From contig NZ_JACBXU010000001.1 in the NCBI RefSeq assembly GCF_013415305.1, positions 558,001 through 622,000 on the forward strand: 64,000 bases of DNA, read 5' to 3'. The notes below the pieces were generated by a model that worked only from the letters and a program-made list of their open reading frames with translations, did no database searches and was not told the DNA's origin. The DNA is from Pantoea sp. WMus005. Its GTDB lineage: Bacteria > Pseudomonadota > Gammaproteobacteria > Enterobacterales > Enterobacteriaceae. The position numbers were made by a program, and so were the translations under genes. Below, in pieces: positions 46,264 to 55,260 of the stretch (positions are counted from its first letter, which is position 1; the number at the start of each line of letters is the position of its first letter).

Positions 46264-46503
46264 GGGCAGTTTCAGGTCGTCCGTGCAGGCGGACGCGTCA
46301 AGGGGCGGACGCCCGCCCCTTAACAATCCCGGCGTCCGGCTGCCTGCGCGCCCCGCTGTGCGGGGTGCCTTCGTCACGTCCTGCGGCCCACGGACCGTCC
46401 GGACGCGCCCTCCCTGGCGCGAGCCGTCCTTTCGCCGACGTCCTGTCGGCTCATCCTGGCCTCCGGTTGTTCCTCAGCGCTTCGGATGCCTCTCCCAACC
46501 CCC
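46264..46503 (+). repeat. GC-rich repeat, left arm of an inverted pair
   Basis: About 240 bases, beginning GGGCAGTTTCAG and rich in nested hairpins (AAGGGGCGG..CCGCCCCTT, CCCCGC..GCGGGG). The best-conserved core is at 46391-46423. It is inverted and divergent relative to 46618-46858. Open frames through it have the biased composition of GC-rich repeats and are not credible proteins. Confidence 0.7.
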
Positions 46504-46617
46504 GTCTGAATTTTCTTTAAGTTTTCTGTCATAAAGAGCTGCCTGCGGGTTCAGGAAGTTAATCCCTGATACTCACAGCGATAAATCACCCAACATAAAA
46601 ATTAAGAGATAACCACG

Positions 46618-46858
46618 TGGGGTTCAGGGAGGCCGTCAGAACCGCTGAGCGGATGAGGGATTTCAGGACGAGCGGCAGGGATGCCGCGAAGAGGCGGGTT
46701 CGCGCCAGGGATGGCGCGTCCCGGCGGTCCGTAAGAAATCCGGAAGAGGCGAAGGAACCGCGAAGCGGCGGTGAAGCAGGCCGGAGCGCGGGGTCAAGGG
46801 GGCGCGGCGACTGGCGCCCCCTTGTTGGTCGCCTGCAGAGGCGTGTCTGAAACTGCCC
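46618..46858 (-). repeat. GC-rich repeat, right arm of an inverted pair
   Basis: Ends CTGAAACTGCCC (46847-46858), the exact complement of the left-arm start. Its core 46701-46731 pairs with 46391-46423: both contain GGCGCG/CGCGCC flanking a CTCCCT or ATCCCT loop and ACGGACC. It includes the hairpin AAGGGGGCG..CGCCCCCTT near 46796-46823. Confidence 0.7.
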
Positions 46859-46893
46859 GGCTCACCAGGCGAACGAAACCTTCTCATAGCCCC

Positions 46894-46953
46894 GTTCGCG
46901 CAGCGAACAAACATCAGCTTCAGCTCCGCAGCAAGCCCGTTCGCGCAGCGAAC
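46894..46953. repeat. Two copies of the palindrome GTTCGCGCAGCGAAC
   Basis: Identical 15-bp palindromes at 46894-46908 and 46939-46953, 45 bases apart (about four helical turns), each preceded by CCC. They lie 114 and 159 bases upstream of cbl. Confidence 0.8.
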
Positions 46954-47066
46954 AATCCCACCCATTTATTCCCTAAAGTCATAAAGCCAAATTTTTTAGT
47001 ATTTCCGGTTATCAATAATAGTTCTTACCATCAGGAAATCAGATTAGGTAGAGGGAGGTAAATATC

Positions 47067-48026
47067 TTGAATTTCCAGCAGCTTAAAATCATCCGCGAGG
47101 CGGCCCGCTGTGAGTTTAACTTAACGGAAGTCGCTAACACGCTGTTTACCTCCCAGTCGGGTGTCAGTCGGCACATCCGTGATCTGGAAGATGAGCTGGG
47201 CGTGGAAATCTTTATCCGGCGTGGCAAGCGACTGCTGGGGATGACAGAACCAGGCAAAGCGCTGCTGACGATTGCTGAACGTATACTGGACGAAGCGGGG
47301 AAAGTACGACGTCTTGCTGATGTTTTTACCAATGAAACCAGCGGCATCCTGACCATCGCCACCACCCATACTCAGGCACGCTACAGCCTGCCTAAAGTGA
47401 TCAAAGCGTTCCGTCAGCTCTATCCCAACGTCCGTCTTGAGTTGAATCAGGGATCGCCGCAGGAAATCGTCACCATGCTGCTGGCGGGTGAAGCGGATAT
47501 CGGCATCGCCAGTGAAATGCTGGTCAATAACAGCAGTCTGGCCGCATTCCCGTGGTTCAGCTGGCATCACGCCCTGCTGGTGCCTGAAGGGCATGAGCTG
47601 GTGCAGAACCAGCCGGTCTCGCTCAGCACCCTCGGCCGCTATCCACTTATTACCTACCGGCAGGGCATTACGGGGCGTTCGCGGGTTGACCGCGCCTTCC
47701 AGGCGGCGGGCTTAAAACCCGATATCGTGCTTAGCGCTCAGGACTCTGACGTGGTGAAAACCTATGTAAAACTCGGTCTGGGCGTCGGGATACTGGCCGA
47801 TCAGGCGTGTGAAACCGAAGAGAATGAAGATCTGGAACGCCTGGATGCCACGCATCTGTTCGATGCCAGCACCGTATGGCTCGGCCTCAAACGCGGTCAG
47901 CTGCAGCGCAATTACGTCTGGCAGTTCCTGGAGCTCTGCAACGCCAACCTGTCGCTGGAGGAGATCAAACGCCAGGCACTCTCATACGGCAGTGACGACG
48001 AACCGGTTATCGACTTCCAGATTTAA
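47067..48026 (+). CDS. cbl: CysB-like LysR regulator Cbl
   Basis: LysR-family activator of sulfonate and other organosulfur utilisation genes; in E. coli it is CysB-dependent and responds to adenosine phosphosulfate. 319 aa starting at TTG 47067 (GGAGG eight bases before), LNFQQLKIIREAARCEFNLT, with HTH TEVANTLFTSQSGVSRHIRD and the effector domain (TIATTHTQARYSLPKVIKAF, LITYRQGITGRSRVDRAF) close to E. coli Cbl as recalled. The nac-cbl order is conserved. Confidence 0.94.
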   Translation: MNFQQLKIIREAARCEFNLTEVANTLFTSQSGVSRHIRDLEDELGVEIFIRRGKRLLGMTEPGKALLTIAERILDEAGKVRRLADVFTNETSGILTIATTHTQARYSLPKVIKAFRQLYPNVRLELNQGSPQEIVTMLLAGEADIGIASEMLVNNSSLAAFPWFSWHHALLVPEGHELVQNQPVSLSTLGRYPLITYRQGITGRSRVDRAFQAAGLKPDIVLSAQDSDVVKTYVKLGLGVGILADQACETEENEDLERLDATHLFDASTVWLGLKRGQLQRNYVWQFLELCNANLSLEEIKRQALSYGSDDEPVIDFQI

Positions 48027-48033
48027 TCACACT

Positions 48034-48053
48034 GCGCATCCCGCCGGATGCGC
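48034..48053 (+). terminator. Hairpin after cbl
   Basis: Perfect 8-bp stem GCGCATCC/GGATGCGC with a 4-base loop, 8 bases after the stop. No T-run follows, so termination is uncertain. Confidence 0.5.
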
Positions 48054-48186
48054 CCCCGTTCCCGCACGGCATAAAATTTCAAATCACTGCAAAAAACTCC
48101 TTCACGGACCTTTCTCATCCCGCATAACAACATCCTGCGCTGACCCGGCACGATAAAGTGGAATTAACTGACCACAAGGGGATGCT

Positions 48187-49644
48187 ATGTCGCGATTAAC
48201 ACTTACAGACAGCGATCTGCTGCGCCAGCAGGCGCTGTTTGCCGGGCACTGGCAGGATGCGCATCAGGGCGCTACGCTGCCGGTCACCGATCCTGCTACA
48301 GGTGAAACGCTGGCCACCATTCCGGCACTTGGCCGGGCGGAGACGGAGCAGGCGATAGCCTATGCGGAAACGGTGCGCATCAGCTGGGGCAAAACCCCCA
48401 ATGCCAGCCGTGCCGCGCTACTGGAAAAATGGCATCAGCTGATTGTTGAACATGCTGATGATCTGGCGATCATCATGACTGCCGAGCAGGGCAAGCCGCT
48501 GGCGGAAGCCAGAGGCGAGGTGCTCTACGGTGCCAGCTTTGTGAAATGGTTCGCAGAAGAGGCGCGCCGCATCTACGGCGACACCATTCCCGCGCCCAGC
48601 GAGGACCGCCGCATTCTGGTGCTGAAACAGCCAGTGGGGGTTGCCGCCGCCATCACGCCGTGGAACTTCCCGATTGCAATGATCACCCGCAAAGTTGCGC
48701 CAGCGCTCGCCGCCGGATGCCCGATTATCGTTAAACCTTCAGAGTTAACGCCGCTTTCAGCGCTGGCACTGGCAGTGCTGGCAGAACGTGCGGGTTTTCC
48801 GTCAGGCGTGCTGCAGGTGCTGACCGGCCTGCCCACGGAGATTGGTGCGGCGCTGACTGAAAGCCGCACGGTACGTAAAATCTCCTTTACCGGTTCGACC
48901 CGCATCGGGCAGCTATTAATGCAGCAAAGTGCTAACAGCATAAAGCGCCTGAGCCTGGAGCTGGGCGGCAACGCGCCGCTGATTGTGTTTGATGACGCCG
49001 ATATTGAGATTGCGGTCGCCGGCGTCATGCTCAGCAAGTTCCGCAACGCCGGACAGACCTGCGTTTGTGCGAACCGCATTCTGGTGCAGAAAAGCATCTA
49101 TCCACGCTTCACTGCCCGACTGCTGGAAGCGGTTGCGACGCTGAAAGTGGGCGATGGCTTTGCGCCGGACAGCACCATTGGTCCGCTGATCAACAGCCGC
49201 GCAGTGGAGAAAGTGAATGGTCACATCGACGATGCGCTGAGTCAGGGGGCAACCCTGCTGACGGGCGGCATCAGCCAGGGTAATGGCACGTTCGTAGAGC
49301 CCACGGTGCTCGGTGGGGTCACGTCCAGTATGCGGATCGCCCATGAAGAGACATTCGGCCCGGTCGCGCCGCTGTTTGTCTTTGGTGATGAAGAGGAGGC
49401 GATCGCGATGGCGAATGACACCCCTTACGGGCTGGGTGCCTATTTCTTTACCGAGAATATCCGGCGGGCATGGCGGGTCGCGGAAGCGCTGGAGTTTGGC
49501 ATGGTCGGCTTTAATACCGGTGCTATTTCCCTGGAGGTCGCGCCGTTTGGCGGTGTGAAACTCTCTGGTATTGGCCGGGAAGGTTCCCGCTACGGAATGG
49601 ATGAATATCTGGAACAGAAGACATTTCACATTGGCAGTCTGTAA
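48187..49644 (+). CDS. gabD: Succinate-semialdehyde dehydrogenase-like (GabD-type)
   Basis: NAD(P)-dependent aldehyde dehydrogenase, 485 aa. The general base Glu258 is in LSLELGGNAPLIVFDDAD and the catalytic Cys292 in NAGQTCVCANR; the CxC pair (292/294) is the arrangement known in GabD enzymes. The fold motifs AAITPWNFPIAMITRK and KISFTGSTRIGQLLM are present. It is monocistronic, with a strong terminator before the next operon. Together with gabT at the right end of the cluster it would turn 4-aminobutyrate into succinate. A related semialdehyde is equally possible. Confidence 0.82.
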   Translation: MSRLTLTDSDLLRQQALFAGHWQDAHQGATLPVTDPATGETLATIPALGRAETEQAIAYAETVRISWGKTPNASRAALLEKWHQLIVEHADDLAIIMTAEQGKPLAEARGEVLYGASFVKWFAEEARRIYGDTIPAPSEDRRILVLKQPVGVAAAITPWNFPIAMITRKVAPALAAGCPIIVKPSELTPLSALALAVLAERAGFPSGVLQVLTGLPTEIGAALTESRTVRKISFTGSTRIGQLLMQQSANSIKRLSLELGGNAPLIVFDDADIEIAVAGVMLSKFRNAGQTCVCANRILVQKSIYPRFTARLLEAVATLKVGDGFAPDSTIGPLINSRAVEKVNGHIDDALSQGATLLTGGISQGNGTFVEPTVLGGVTSSMRIAHEETFGPVAPLFVFGDEEEAIAMANDTPYGLGAYFFTENIRRAWRVAEALEFGMVGFNTGAISLEVAPFGGVKLSGIGREGSRYGMDEYLEQKTFHIGSL

Positions 49645-49661
49645 TTAAATAGTAATAGCAC

Positions 49662-49692
49662 GCCAGCCGGGAAAACCGGCTGGCTTTTTTTT
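49662..49692 (+). terminator. Terminator of the gabD-type gene
   Basis: Perfect 9-bp stem GCCAGCCGG/CCGGCTGGC, 5-base loop, then eight T. Confidence 0.92.
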
Positions 49693-49831
49693 GTCTGATG
49701 CTCAGGATAAATTCTTCGGCGTCAAATAATAGTCTTAAAAAAAGAAAGAATTTATCAGGGTTGTGATGTGCATCGGTAAAGCGGCGGGGACCTGGCACTG
49801 TAATGAGCAGCCTGACCCGGAATATCCGCTG

Positions 49832-49859
49832 TGGTGCAATATCCGTGCAGGTTGCACCA
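49832..49859. promoter_or_regulatory. Inverted repeat, candidate enhancer of the catabolic operon
   Basis: TGGTGCAA, 12 bases, TTGCACCA: a perfect 8-bp dyad 130-157 bases upstream of the sigma-54 element, a usual position for a bacterial enhancer-binding protein. It does not fit the NtrC spacing (GCAC-N7-GTGC). Confidence 0.55.
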
Positions 49860-49988
49860 GCAAGGCGCATAAATTTTGTGAAGTAAATCATCTGTTTAAT
49901 TGTTCGGCAATTCCGCAAAAAAACGCCTGACAATACGGCAGAAAATTTTTTTGCGCTGTTTTAAACGCATTTTTATTTTTTGCCCGGC

Positions 49989-50004
49989 TGGCATACTTTC
50001 TGCA
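49989..50004 (+). promoter_or_regulatory. Sigma-54 promoter of the catabolic operon
   Basis: TGGCATACTTTCTGCA: GG at 49990-49991 and GC at 50002-50003 with ten bases between; only one -12 base departs from TTGCA. Transcription would start near 50015. Confidence 0.78.
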
Positions 50005-50089
50005 TTAGCTTATTAACACCGCAGAAACCGGCCGCTGAAAACGCTAATTAGGCAGCAACTTATGGGTGTAACAAATAAGGAATTCTTCC

Positions 50090-51559
50090 ATGTTAAGTTT
50101 CGACCCTGAAAAAGTTTCTCTTCCGGCTGGCCATTATATTGGCGGCCAGCACTGCCAGAGCCAGGGCGCAGCCTTTGAGGTTAAACGCCCCTCTGATGGC
50201 AGCGTCTATGCCACGCTGCAGGACGCCACGCCGCAGGATGTTGATCGCGCTGTTACCGTCGCGCATCAGGCACTGAAAACCAGCGGCTGGTCCGGCTGTC
50301 CGCCGCGCGAACGCGGCCGTGTGTTACGCCGCTGGGCCGATCTGATTGAGCAGGACACCCTGCTGGCACAGCTCGAAGCGCTGGGCTCCACCCGGCCAAT
50401 CAGCGACGTGGTGCTGCACGAAATTCCGTTTACCGCCGAAGCGATTCGCTTCTATGCCGAATGCGCCGACAAATACAGCGGCGACCTCTTTCCTACCCGC
50501 GACAGCAGCCTCGGCATGCTGATTGCCGAACCTTATGGCGTCATCGCCGCGATTACCCCGTGGAATTTCCCGCTGTCGATGGCGTCGTGGAAATGCGGAC
50601 CGGCGCTGGCGGCGGGTAACGCAGTGGTGCTGAAACCCTCTGAACTGACCCCGTTTTCAACCGTGCGCATGGCCGAACTGGCGATCCAGGCAGGCTTGCC
50701 GGCGGGCGTGCTGAACATTGTACAGGGCAGCGGTGCGGTGACCGGCAGCGCGCTGGTGACCCATCCGCTGGTGCGAAAAGTCTCCTTTACCGGCTCGACC
50801 GTGACCGGAAAACGCATCATGAGCGATGCCGCGCAGCACGGTATGAAACCGGTGACGCTGGAGCTGGGCGGGAAAAGCCCGCAACTGGTGTTTGATGACG
50901 CGGGTGACCTTGAGGTGCTGGCTCAGCGCATCTTGCGCGGCTTTACCGCCAACGGCGGCCAGGCCTGTGTGGCGGGCACCCGTCTTATTGTGCAGCGCAA
51001 TATTGCCGATCCGCTGGTTGAGCGGCTGGCCCAGCTCTGCCGCGAACTCAAACCGGGCGTCACCTGGCAGGAAGAGAGCCGCTATGCGCCGCTGATCGAC
51101 GAACGTCAGGGTAACAAAGTCTGCTCGGTGATTGAGGCGGCTAAAGCGCAGGGCGCAGAGGTGCTGGTGGGCGGAGAGCGTTTTGCCCATACCGGTGATG
51201 GCTGGTTCTGGCAGCCCACGCTGCTGAGCCACGTGGCACAGGATAATCCGGCGGTGCAGCAGGAAATTTTTGGTCCGGTGCTGACGGTACAGACGTTTGA
51301 CGACGAAGAGCAGGGACTGGCGATGGCCGCCCATGACACTTACGGCCTCTGCGCCGGTGTCCACACGCTGAGCCTGCCACGTGCTATGCGGGCGATGCGG
51401 GCCATTGACGCGGGCACCGTCTGGATCAACCGCTATGGCCGCTCCGGTGACTTCATCATTCCGACCGGTGGTTTTCTCGGTTCCGGCATTGGGAAAGATT
51501 TAGGGCGTCAGGCGTTTCAGGCCTGCCAGCGCCAGAAGAGTGTACTCATCGATTTCTAA
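50090..51559 (+). CDS. Aldehyde dehydrogenase (PuuC-like)
   Basis: NAD(P)-dependent aldehyde dehydrogenase, 489 aa, first gene of the sigma-54 operon. The general base is in VTLELGGKSPQLVFDDAG and the nucleophile in NGGQACVAGTR. Other motifs: AAITPWNFPLSMASWKCG and KVSFTGSTVTGKRIM. It probably oxidises the aminoaldehyde released by the FAD oxidase encoded two genes on, in the way PuuC follows PuuB in putrescine degradation. AAGGAA precedes the ATG. Confidence 0.85.
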   Translation: MLSFDPEKVSLPAGHYIGGQHCQSQGAAFEVKRPSDGSVYATLQDATPQDVDRAVTVAHQALKTSGWSGCPPRERGRVLRRWADLIEQDTLLAQLEALGSTRPISDVVLHEIPFTAEAIRFYAECADKYSGDLFPTRDSSLGMLIAEPYGVIAAITPWNFPLSMASWKCGPALAAGNAVVLKPSELTPFSTVRMAELAIQAGLPAGVLNIVQGSGAVTGSALVTHPLVRKVSFTGSTVTGKRIMSDAAQHGMKPVTLELGGKSPQLVFDDAGDLEVLAQRILRGFTANGGQACVAGTRLIVQRNIADPLVERLAQLCRELKPGVTWQEESRYAPLIDERQGNKVCSVIEAAKAQGAEVLVGGERFAHTGDGWFWQPTLLSHVAQDNPAVQQEIFGPVLTVQTFDDEEQGLAMAAHDTYGLCAGVHTLSLPRAMRAMRAIDAGTVWINRYGRSGDFIIPTGGFLGSGIGKDLGRQAFQACQRQKSVLIDF

Positions 51560-51587
51560 GCGCAACTGACAATGACGAGGGTGTTAT

Positions 51588-52256
51588 ATGGCACTGTTTA
51601 AACCGAAATTCATCACGTTTGACTGTTACGGCACGCTGATTCGCTTCGATATGGCGGGCGCGGCACAGCGCTGTTTCAGCGACCGCGTCGACCCGGAAGC
51701 AATGGACGCCTTTACCACTGATTTTTCCAGCTACCGGCTGGATGAGGTGCTCGGCGCATGGAAACCCTATTATGACGTCGTCAGTAATGCGATTCAGCGC
51801 ACCTGCAAAAAGTGGGGCGTGAAGTGGGATAAAGCCGACAGCGACTTTATCTACACCGACTGCGCCAGCTGGGGACCGCATCCCGACGTGCCCGCCGGGC
51901 TGGCAAAAGTCGCTAAAGAGTTTCCGCTGGTGCTGCTGACCAATTCGATGAAAGACCTGATTCCGCACCACGAACCGCGTCTGGGCGCACCCATTTACCT
52001 GACCATCACGGCGGAAGAGGCGGGCGCTTACAAGCCACAGATGAAAGGTTTTGAGTACATGCTCGATAAGCTCGGCTGCGGTCCGGAGGAGATCCTCCAT
52101 GTCTCCTCCAGCTTCCGCTATGACCTGATGACCGCCCACGATCTCGGCATCAAAAACAAAGTCTGGGTCAATCGCGGTCATGAACCCGCGAATCCGTACT
52201 ACCAGTACACCGAAATCAAAGATATCGGCGGCCTGCCTGGCGTCGTCGGACTCTGA
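51588..52256 (+). CDS. HAD-superfamily hydrolase, (S)-2-haloacid dehalogenase type
   Basis: 222-aa hydrolase of the type II haloacid dehalogenase group. The nucleophile Asp12 is in FITFDCYGTLIRF; motif 2 is VLLTNS, the Lys of motif 3 in EEAGAYKPQMKGFE, and the motif 4 region is HVSSSFRYDLMTAHDLG. It follows the aldehyde dehydrogenase by 28 bases and precedes the FAD oxidase by 10, so it belongs to the operon. Real halide substrates are unproven; in such clusters it may act on another 2-substituted acid or phosphate. Confidence 0.82.
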   Translation: MALFKPKFITFDCYGTLIRFDMAGAAQRCFSDRVDPEAMDAFTTDFSSYRLDEVLGAWKPYYDVVSNAIQRTCKKWGVKWDKADSDFIYTDCASWGPHPDVPAGLAKVAKEFPLVLLTNSMKDLIPHHEPRLGAPIYLTITAEEAGAYKPQMKGFEYMLDKLGCGPEEILHVSSSFRYDLMTAHDLGIKNKVWVNRGHEPANPYYQYTEIKDIGGLPGVVGL

Positions 52257-52266
52257 GGAACACCCC

Positions 52267-53544
52267 ATGAAACTGGAATCGTTCTGGCAGACCACCGCTC
52301 CGGCCTTTACCGGTGCCGCCCGCGAGCCGCTGCCCGCCCAGGCGGATGTGGTGGTAATCGGCGGCGGCTTCACCGGCGTCTCAACGGCCCTTAGCCTGGC
52401 GCGTAGCGGCATCAGTGTGGTGCTGCTGGAGAGTGGCGACGTGATGAGCCAGGCCTCAGCGCGCAACGGCGGCCACTGCAACACCGGTGTGGCGCAGAAC
52501 TTCGCCTCGCTGGTGGCAAGCCAGGGTCTGGAGCAGGCCAGCCGCTTCTACCGGGCATTTGACGATGCGGTGAGCTACGTCCAGCAACTGATCCAGGATG
52601 AAGTGATCGACTGTGACTTCCGGCTGTGCGGCAAGCTCAAACTCGCCAGCAAAGCGTCGCACATGGCGGGGCTGCGGGAGGCGTATGAACTGATGCGCCG
52701 CACTGTCGACCCTGAGATTGAACTGCTCGACAAAACGGCGGTGCGCGACGAGATCGCCAGCGACGACTTCCACGGCGGCCTGCTGCAGAAGCGTGGCGGC
52801 CAGATGCACATGGGTAAGTTTGGCATCGGGCTGGCGGAAGCCGCCGCCCGCAGCGGCGCGAAGATTTTCCCACATCATGCTGTGACGAAGTTAGACCGCC
52901 TGCAGGGCTATCAGCATCGGATACACACCGCGCAGGGTACGATTCTGGCGGATAAAGTGCTGATGGCGACCGGCTGCTCCAATGTCGGTCCTTTTCCCTG
53001 GTTCCAGCGCCGCATCGTGCCGGTCGGCAGCTTTATTGTGGTGACCGAAGCCCTCGACCCGGCGTTGCTGCGCCAGGTGCTGCCCAATAATCGGACTTAC
53101 GTCACCTCGCTGAATATCGGCAACTACTTCCGGACGACGGCTGACAGCCGTCTGGTGTTTGGTGGCCGCGCCCGGTTTGCCGTCAGTAACCCGACATCAG
53201 ATTCGCGCAGCGGCGAAATTCTGCGCCACGCGATGACGCAGATGCTGCCGCAGCTTGGGCAGGCAAAGGTGGATTACTGCTGGGGCGGCATGGTCGACAT
53301 GACTGCGGATCGTCTGCCACATGCGGGTGAACAGGATGGCCTGTTCTATTCGCTGGGCTACAGCGGTCACGGCACCCAGATGTCGGTGTGGATGGGGCGG
53401 GTGATGGCCGATCTGCTGGCCGAAAAACGCACTGAAAATCCCTGGCAGCGCGACGCATGGCCCGCGCTGCCCGGTTATCACGGCAAGCCCTGGTTTTTAC
53501 CGCTCGCAGGACTCTATTACAAAGCAAAGGATCGCCTTTCATAA
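52267..53544 (+). CDS. FAD-dependent amine/amino-acid oxidoreductase 1 (PuuB-like DAO)
   Basis: 425-aa flavoprotein of the DAO family from the ATG at 52267. The ADP-binding motif is DVVVIGGGFTGVSTALSLAR; ARNGGHCNTGV resembles the PuuB segment SGRNGGQ, and the C-terminal FAD loop is GLFYSLGYSGHGTQMSVWMG. The overall order matches gamma-glutamylputrescine oxidase PuuB as recalled. Predicted to oxidise a primary or secondary amine to an aldehyde, feeding the dehydrogenase two genes upstream. Confidence 0.83.
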   Translation: MKLESFWQTTAPAFTGAAREPLPAQADVVVIGGGFTGVSTALSLARSGISVVLLESGDVMSQASARNGGHCNTGVAQNFASLVASQGLEQASRFYRAFDDAVSYVQQLIQDEVIDCDFRLCGKLKLASKASHMAGLREAYELMRRTVDPEIELLDKTAVRDEIASDDFHGGLLQKRGGQMHMGKFGIGLAEAAARSGAKIFPHHAVTKLDRLQGYQHRIHTAQGTILADKVLMATGCSNVGPFPWFQRRIVPVGSFIVVTEALDPALLRQVLPNNRTYVTSLNIGNYFRTTADSRLVFGGRARFAVSNPTSDSRSGEILRHAMTQMLPQLGQAKVDYCWGGMVDMTADRLPHAGEQDGLFYSLGYSGHGTQMSVWMGRVMADLLAEKRTENPWQRDAWPALPGYHGKPWFLPLAGLYYKAKDRLS

Positions 53545-53627
53545 CATCCCGTCGGGTGCTGGCCGCCAGATGTCCAGCACTGCCTGAAAAATGATCCCCG
53601 GTTCGCCTGACTATTGAGGGTACAGAG

Positions 53628-55235
53628 ATGAGTAAATTTGATAATAACGACGCTGATGCGGTAAATCCGGCACTGACGCGCATGATCACCGAAGGCTCAC
53701 TGTCACGTCGCAGCCTGATGAAAATCCTCTCCGCAGGCGCGGTGATGAGCAGCGGGATGATCGGTTTTTCCGGGGCGGCACTGGCAGACGACAAGCCGGT
53801 CAAAGGCGGTAAACTGCGTGCGGCGATGTCGAATGCTTCAGCCACCGATACGCTCGATCCGGCCAAAAGTAACAACAGCGCGGACTACACCCGGCAGTTC
53901 ATGTTTTATAGCGGGCTGACCGAACTGGATAAAAACCTGATGGCGCAACCCGCGCTGGCCGAATCGCTGGACTCCAGCGACGGGATCACCTGGCATATCA
54001 AGCTGCGTAAAGGGGTGACCTTTCATGACGGCAAACCGCTGACCGCCAAAGATGTCATCTTTTCGCTCAGCCGCCACAAAGATCCGGCCATCGCCTCGAT
54101 CGCCTTTAAGCTGGCCGATCAGTTCAAAACCTTCAGTGCCATCAACGATAACGAAGTGCAGCTGGAGCTGAACAGCGCCAATTTCGACGTCCCTTATATG
54201 CTGGCGACGCCACCGTTTTTGATCGTGAAGGACGGCACGACCGACTTCAGTAAAGGCATCGGCACCGGGCCGTTTGTCTGCAAAACCTTTATGCCGGGAA
54301 CGCGCACCATCGGCACCAAAAATCCCAACTACTACAAGTCTGGTCTGCCGCATCTGGATGAGGTGGAGCTGATTGGCGTCACCGACGGCGCAGCACGCGT
54401 CAATGCCCTGATGTCGGGCGATCTGCAGATGGTCTCAACCCTGACCGCCGCTGACTGCAAGCGCATTAAAGCCAGCGGTGAGTTTGGGGTGCTGGAGAGT
54501 AAATCGGGCATGTATACCAATCTGATTATTCGTACCGACGTGAAGCCAGGTAATAACGAAGATTTTGTTCTGGCGATGAAATACCTGCAGCCGCGCGAAA
54601 TGCTGGTGAAAACGGTGCTGCAGGGCTACGGCGACGTCAGTAATGACACCCCGGTGCCGCCGTGGCATCCGCTCTACAACGCCGACCTCAAACCCCGTCC
54701 GCTCGACGTGGAAAAAGCGAAGTTCCACATTAAAAAAGCGGGCATGGCTGGATCCACAGTAGAGATCATCACCACACCGAATATCGAAGGGGCCAACGAA
54801 GGCGGTCAGCTGATCCAGCAGATGGCGCGCGGGGCCGGGCTAAACGTGAAAGTGCGACGCGTACCGTATGATGGTTACTGGTCTTCGCACTGGATGAAAG
54901 ATCCTGTGGGATACGGCTCGATAAACCCGCGTCCGACGCTCGACATGCTCTTCTCACAGTTTTATCTCTCTACCGCACCGAACAACGAGTCGGGCTGGAA
55001 AAATCCCCAGTTTGATCAGCTGGTGGTCGCCGCACGCGGTGAACGCGATCAGGCAAAACGCAAACAGATGTATGGCGACATGCAGACGCTGATTTATGAC
55101 CACTGCGGCACGATCATCCCGACCTTTATCAGCTCCACCGATGGTTACAGCAAAAAGGTCAAAGGTGTCGAAGCCTGGCCGTCAGGCATGATGATGGGCT
55201 ATCGCTTCCATGAGTTTGCGTGGCTGACCGCCTGA
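53628..55235 (+). CDS. Peptide-class ABC binding protein with Tat signal
   Basis: 535-aa periplasmic binding protein of the dipeptide/oligopeptide (family 5) type. The N-terminus carries a twin-arginine motif SRRSLMK (26-32), a hydrophobic stretch and ALA/DD cleavage near residue 53, so it is probably exported folded. Family segments are WHIKLRKGVTFHDGKPLTAKDV and GTGPFVCKTFMPGTRTI. It is followed directly by two permeases and a fused ATPase. The ligand is unknown; the surrounding enzymes suggest an amino-group-containing compound. Confidence 0.88.
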   Translation: MSKFDNNDADAVNPALTRMITEGSLSRRSLMKILSAGAVMSSGMIGFSGAALADDKPVKGGKLRAAMSNASATDTLDPAKSNNSADYTRQFMFYSGLTELDKNLMAQPALAESLDSSDGITWHIKLRKGVTFHDGKPLTAKDVIFSLSRHKDPAIASIAFKLADQFKTFSAINDNEVQLELNSANFDVPYMLATPPFLIVKDGTTDFSKGIGTGPFVCKTFMPGTRTIGTKNPNYYKSGLPHLDEVELIGVTDGAARVNALMSGDLQMVSTLTAADCKRIKASGEFGVLESKSGMYTNLIIRTDVKPGNNEDFVLAMKYLQPREMLVKTVLQGYGDVSNDTPVPPWHPLYNADLKPRPLDVEKAKFHIKKAGMAGSTVEIITTPNIEGANEGGQLIQQMARGAGLNVKVRRVPYDGYWSSHWMKDPVGYGSINPRPTLDMLFSQFYLSTAPNNESGWKNPQFDQLVVAARGERDQAKRKQMYGDMQTLIYDHCGTIIPTFISSTDGYSKKVKGVEAWPSGMMMGYRFHEFAWLTA

Positions 55236-55260
55236 TTTTATCTGAGTAAGGAGTACGCCG

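Larger units (their letters stand above)
49693..50089. other. Control region of the catabolic operon
   Basis: About 400 bases, AT-rich near the promoter. It holds the inverted repeat at 49832-49859 and the sigma-54 promoter at 49989-50004, with a leader of about 75 bases to the first gene. No gene is supported. Confidence 0.6.

Noticed and set aside
46262..47061. Plus- and minus-strand frames of 77-100 aa in the GC-rich repeats
   Set aside because: They are Arg/Pro/Gly-rich products of repeat composition and share the inverted-repeat structure.
49801..49860. NtrC site upstream of the catabolic operon
   Set aside because: GCAC and GTGC elements occur but not as GCAC-N7-GTGC; recorded instead as an unassigned dyad.
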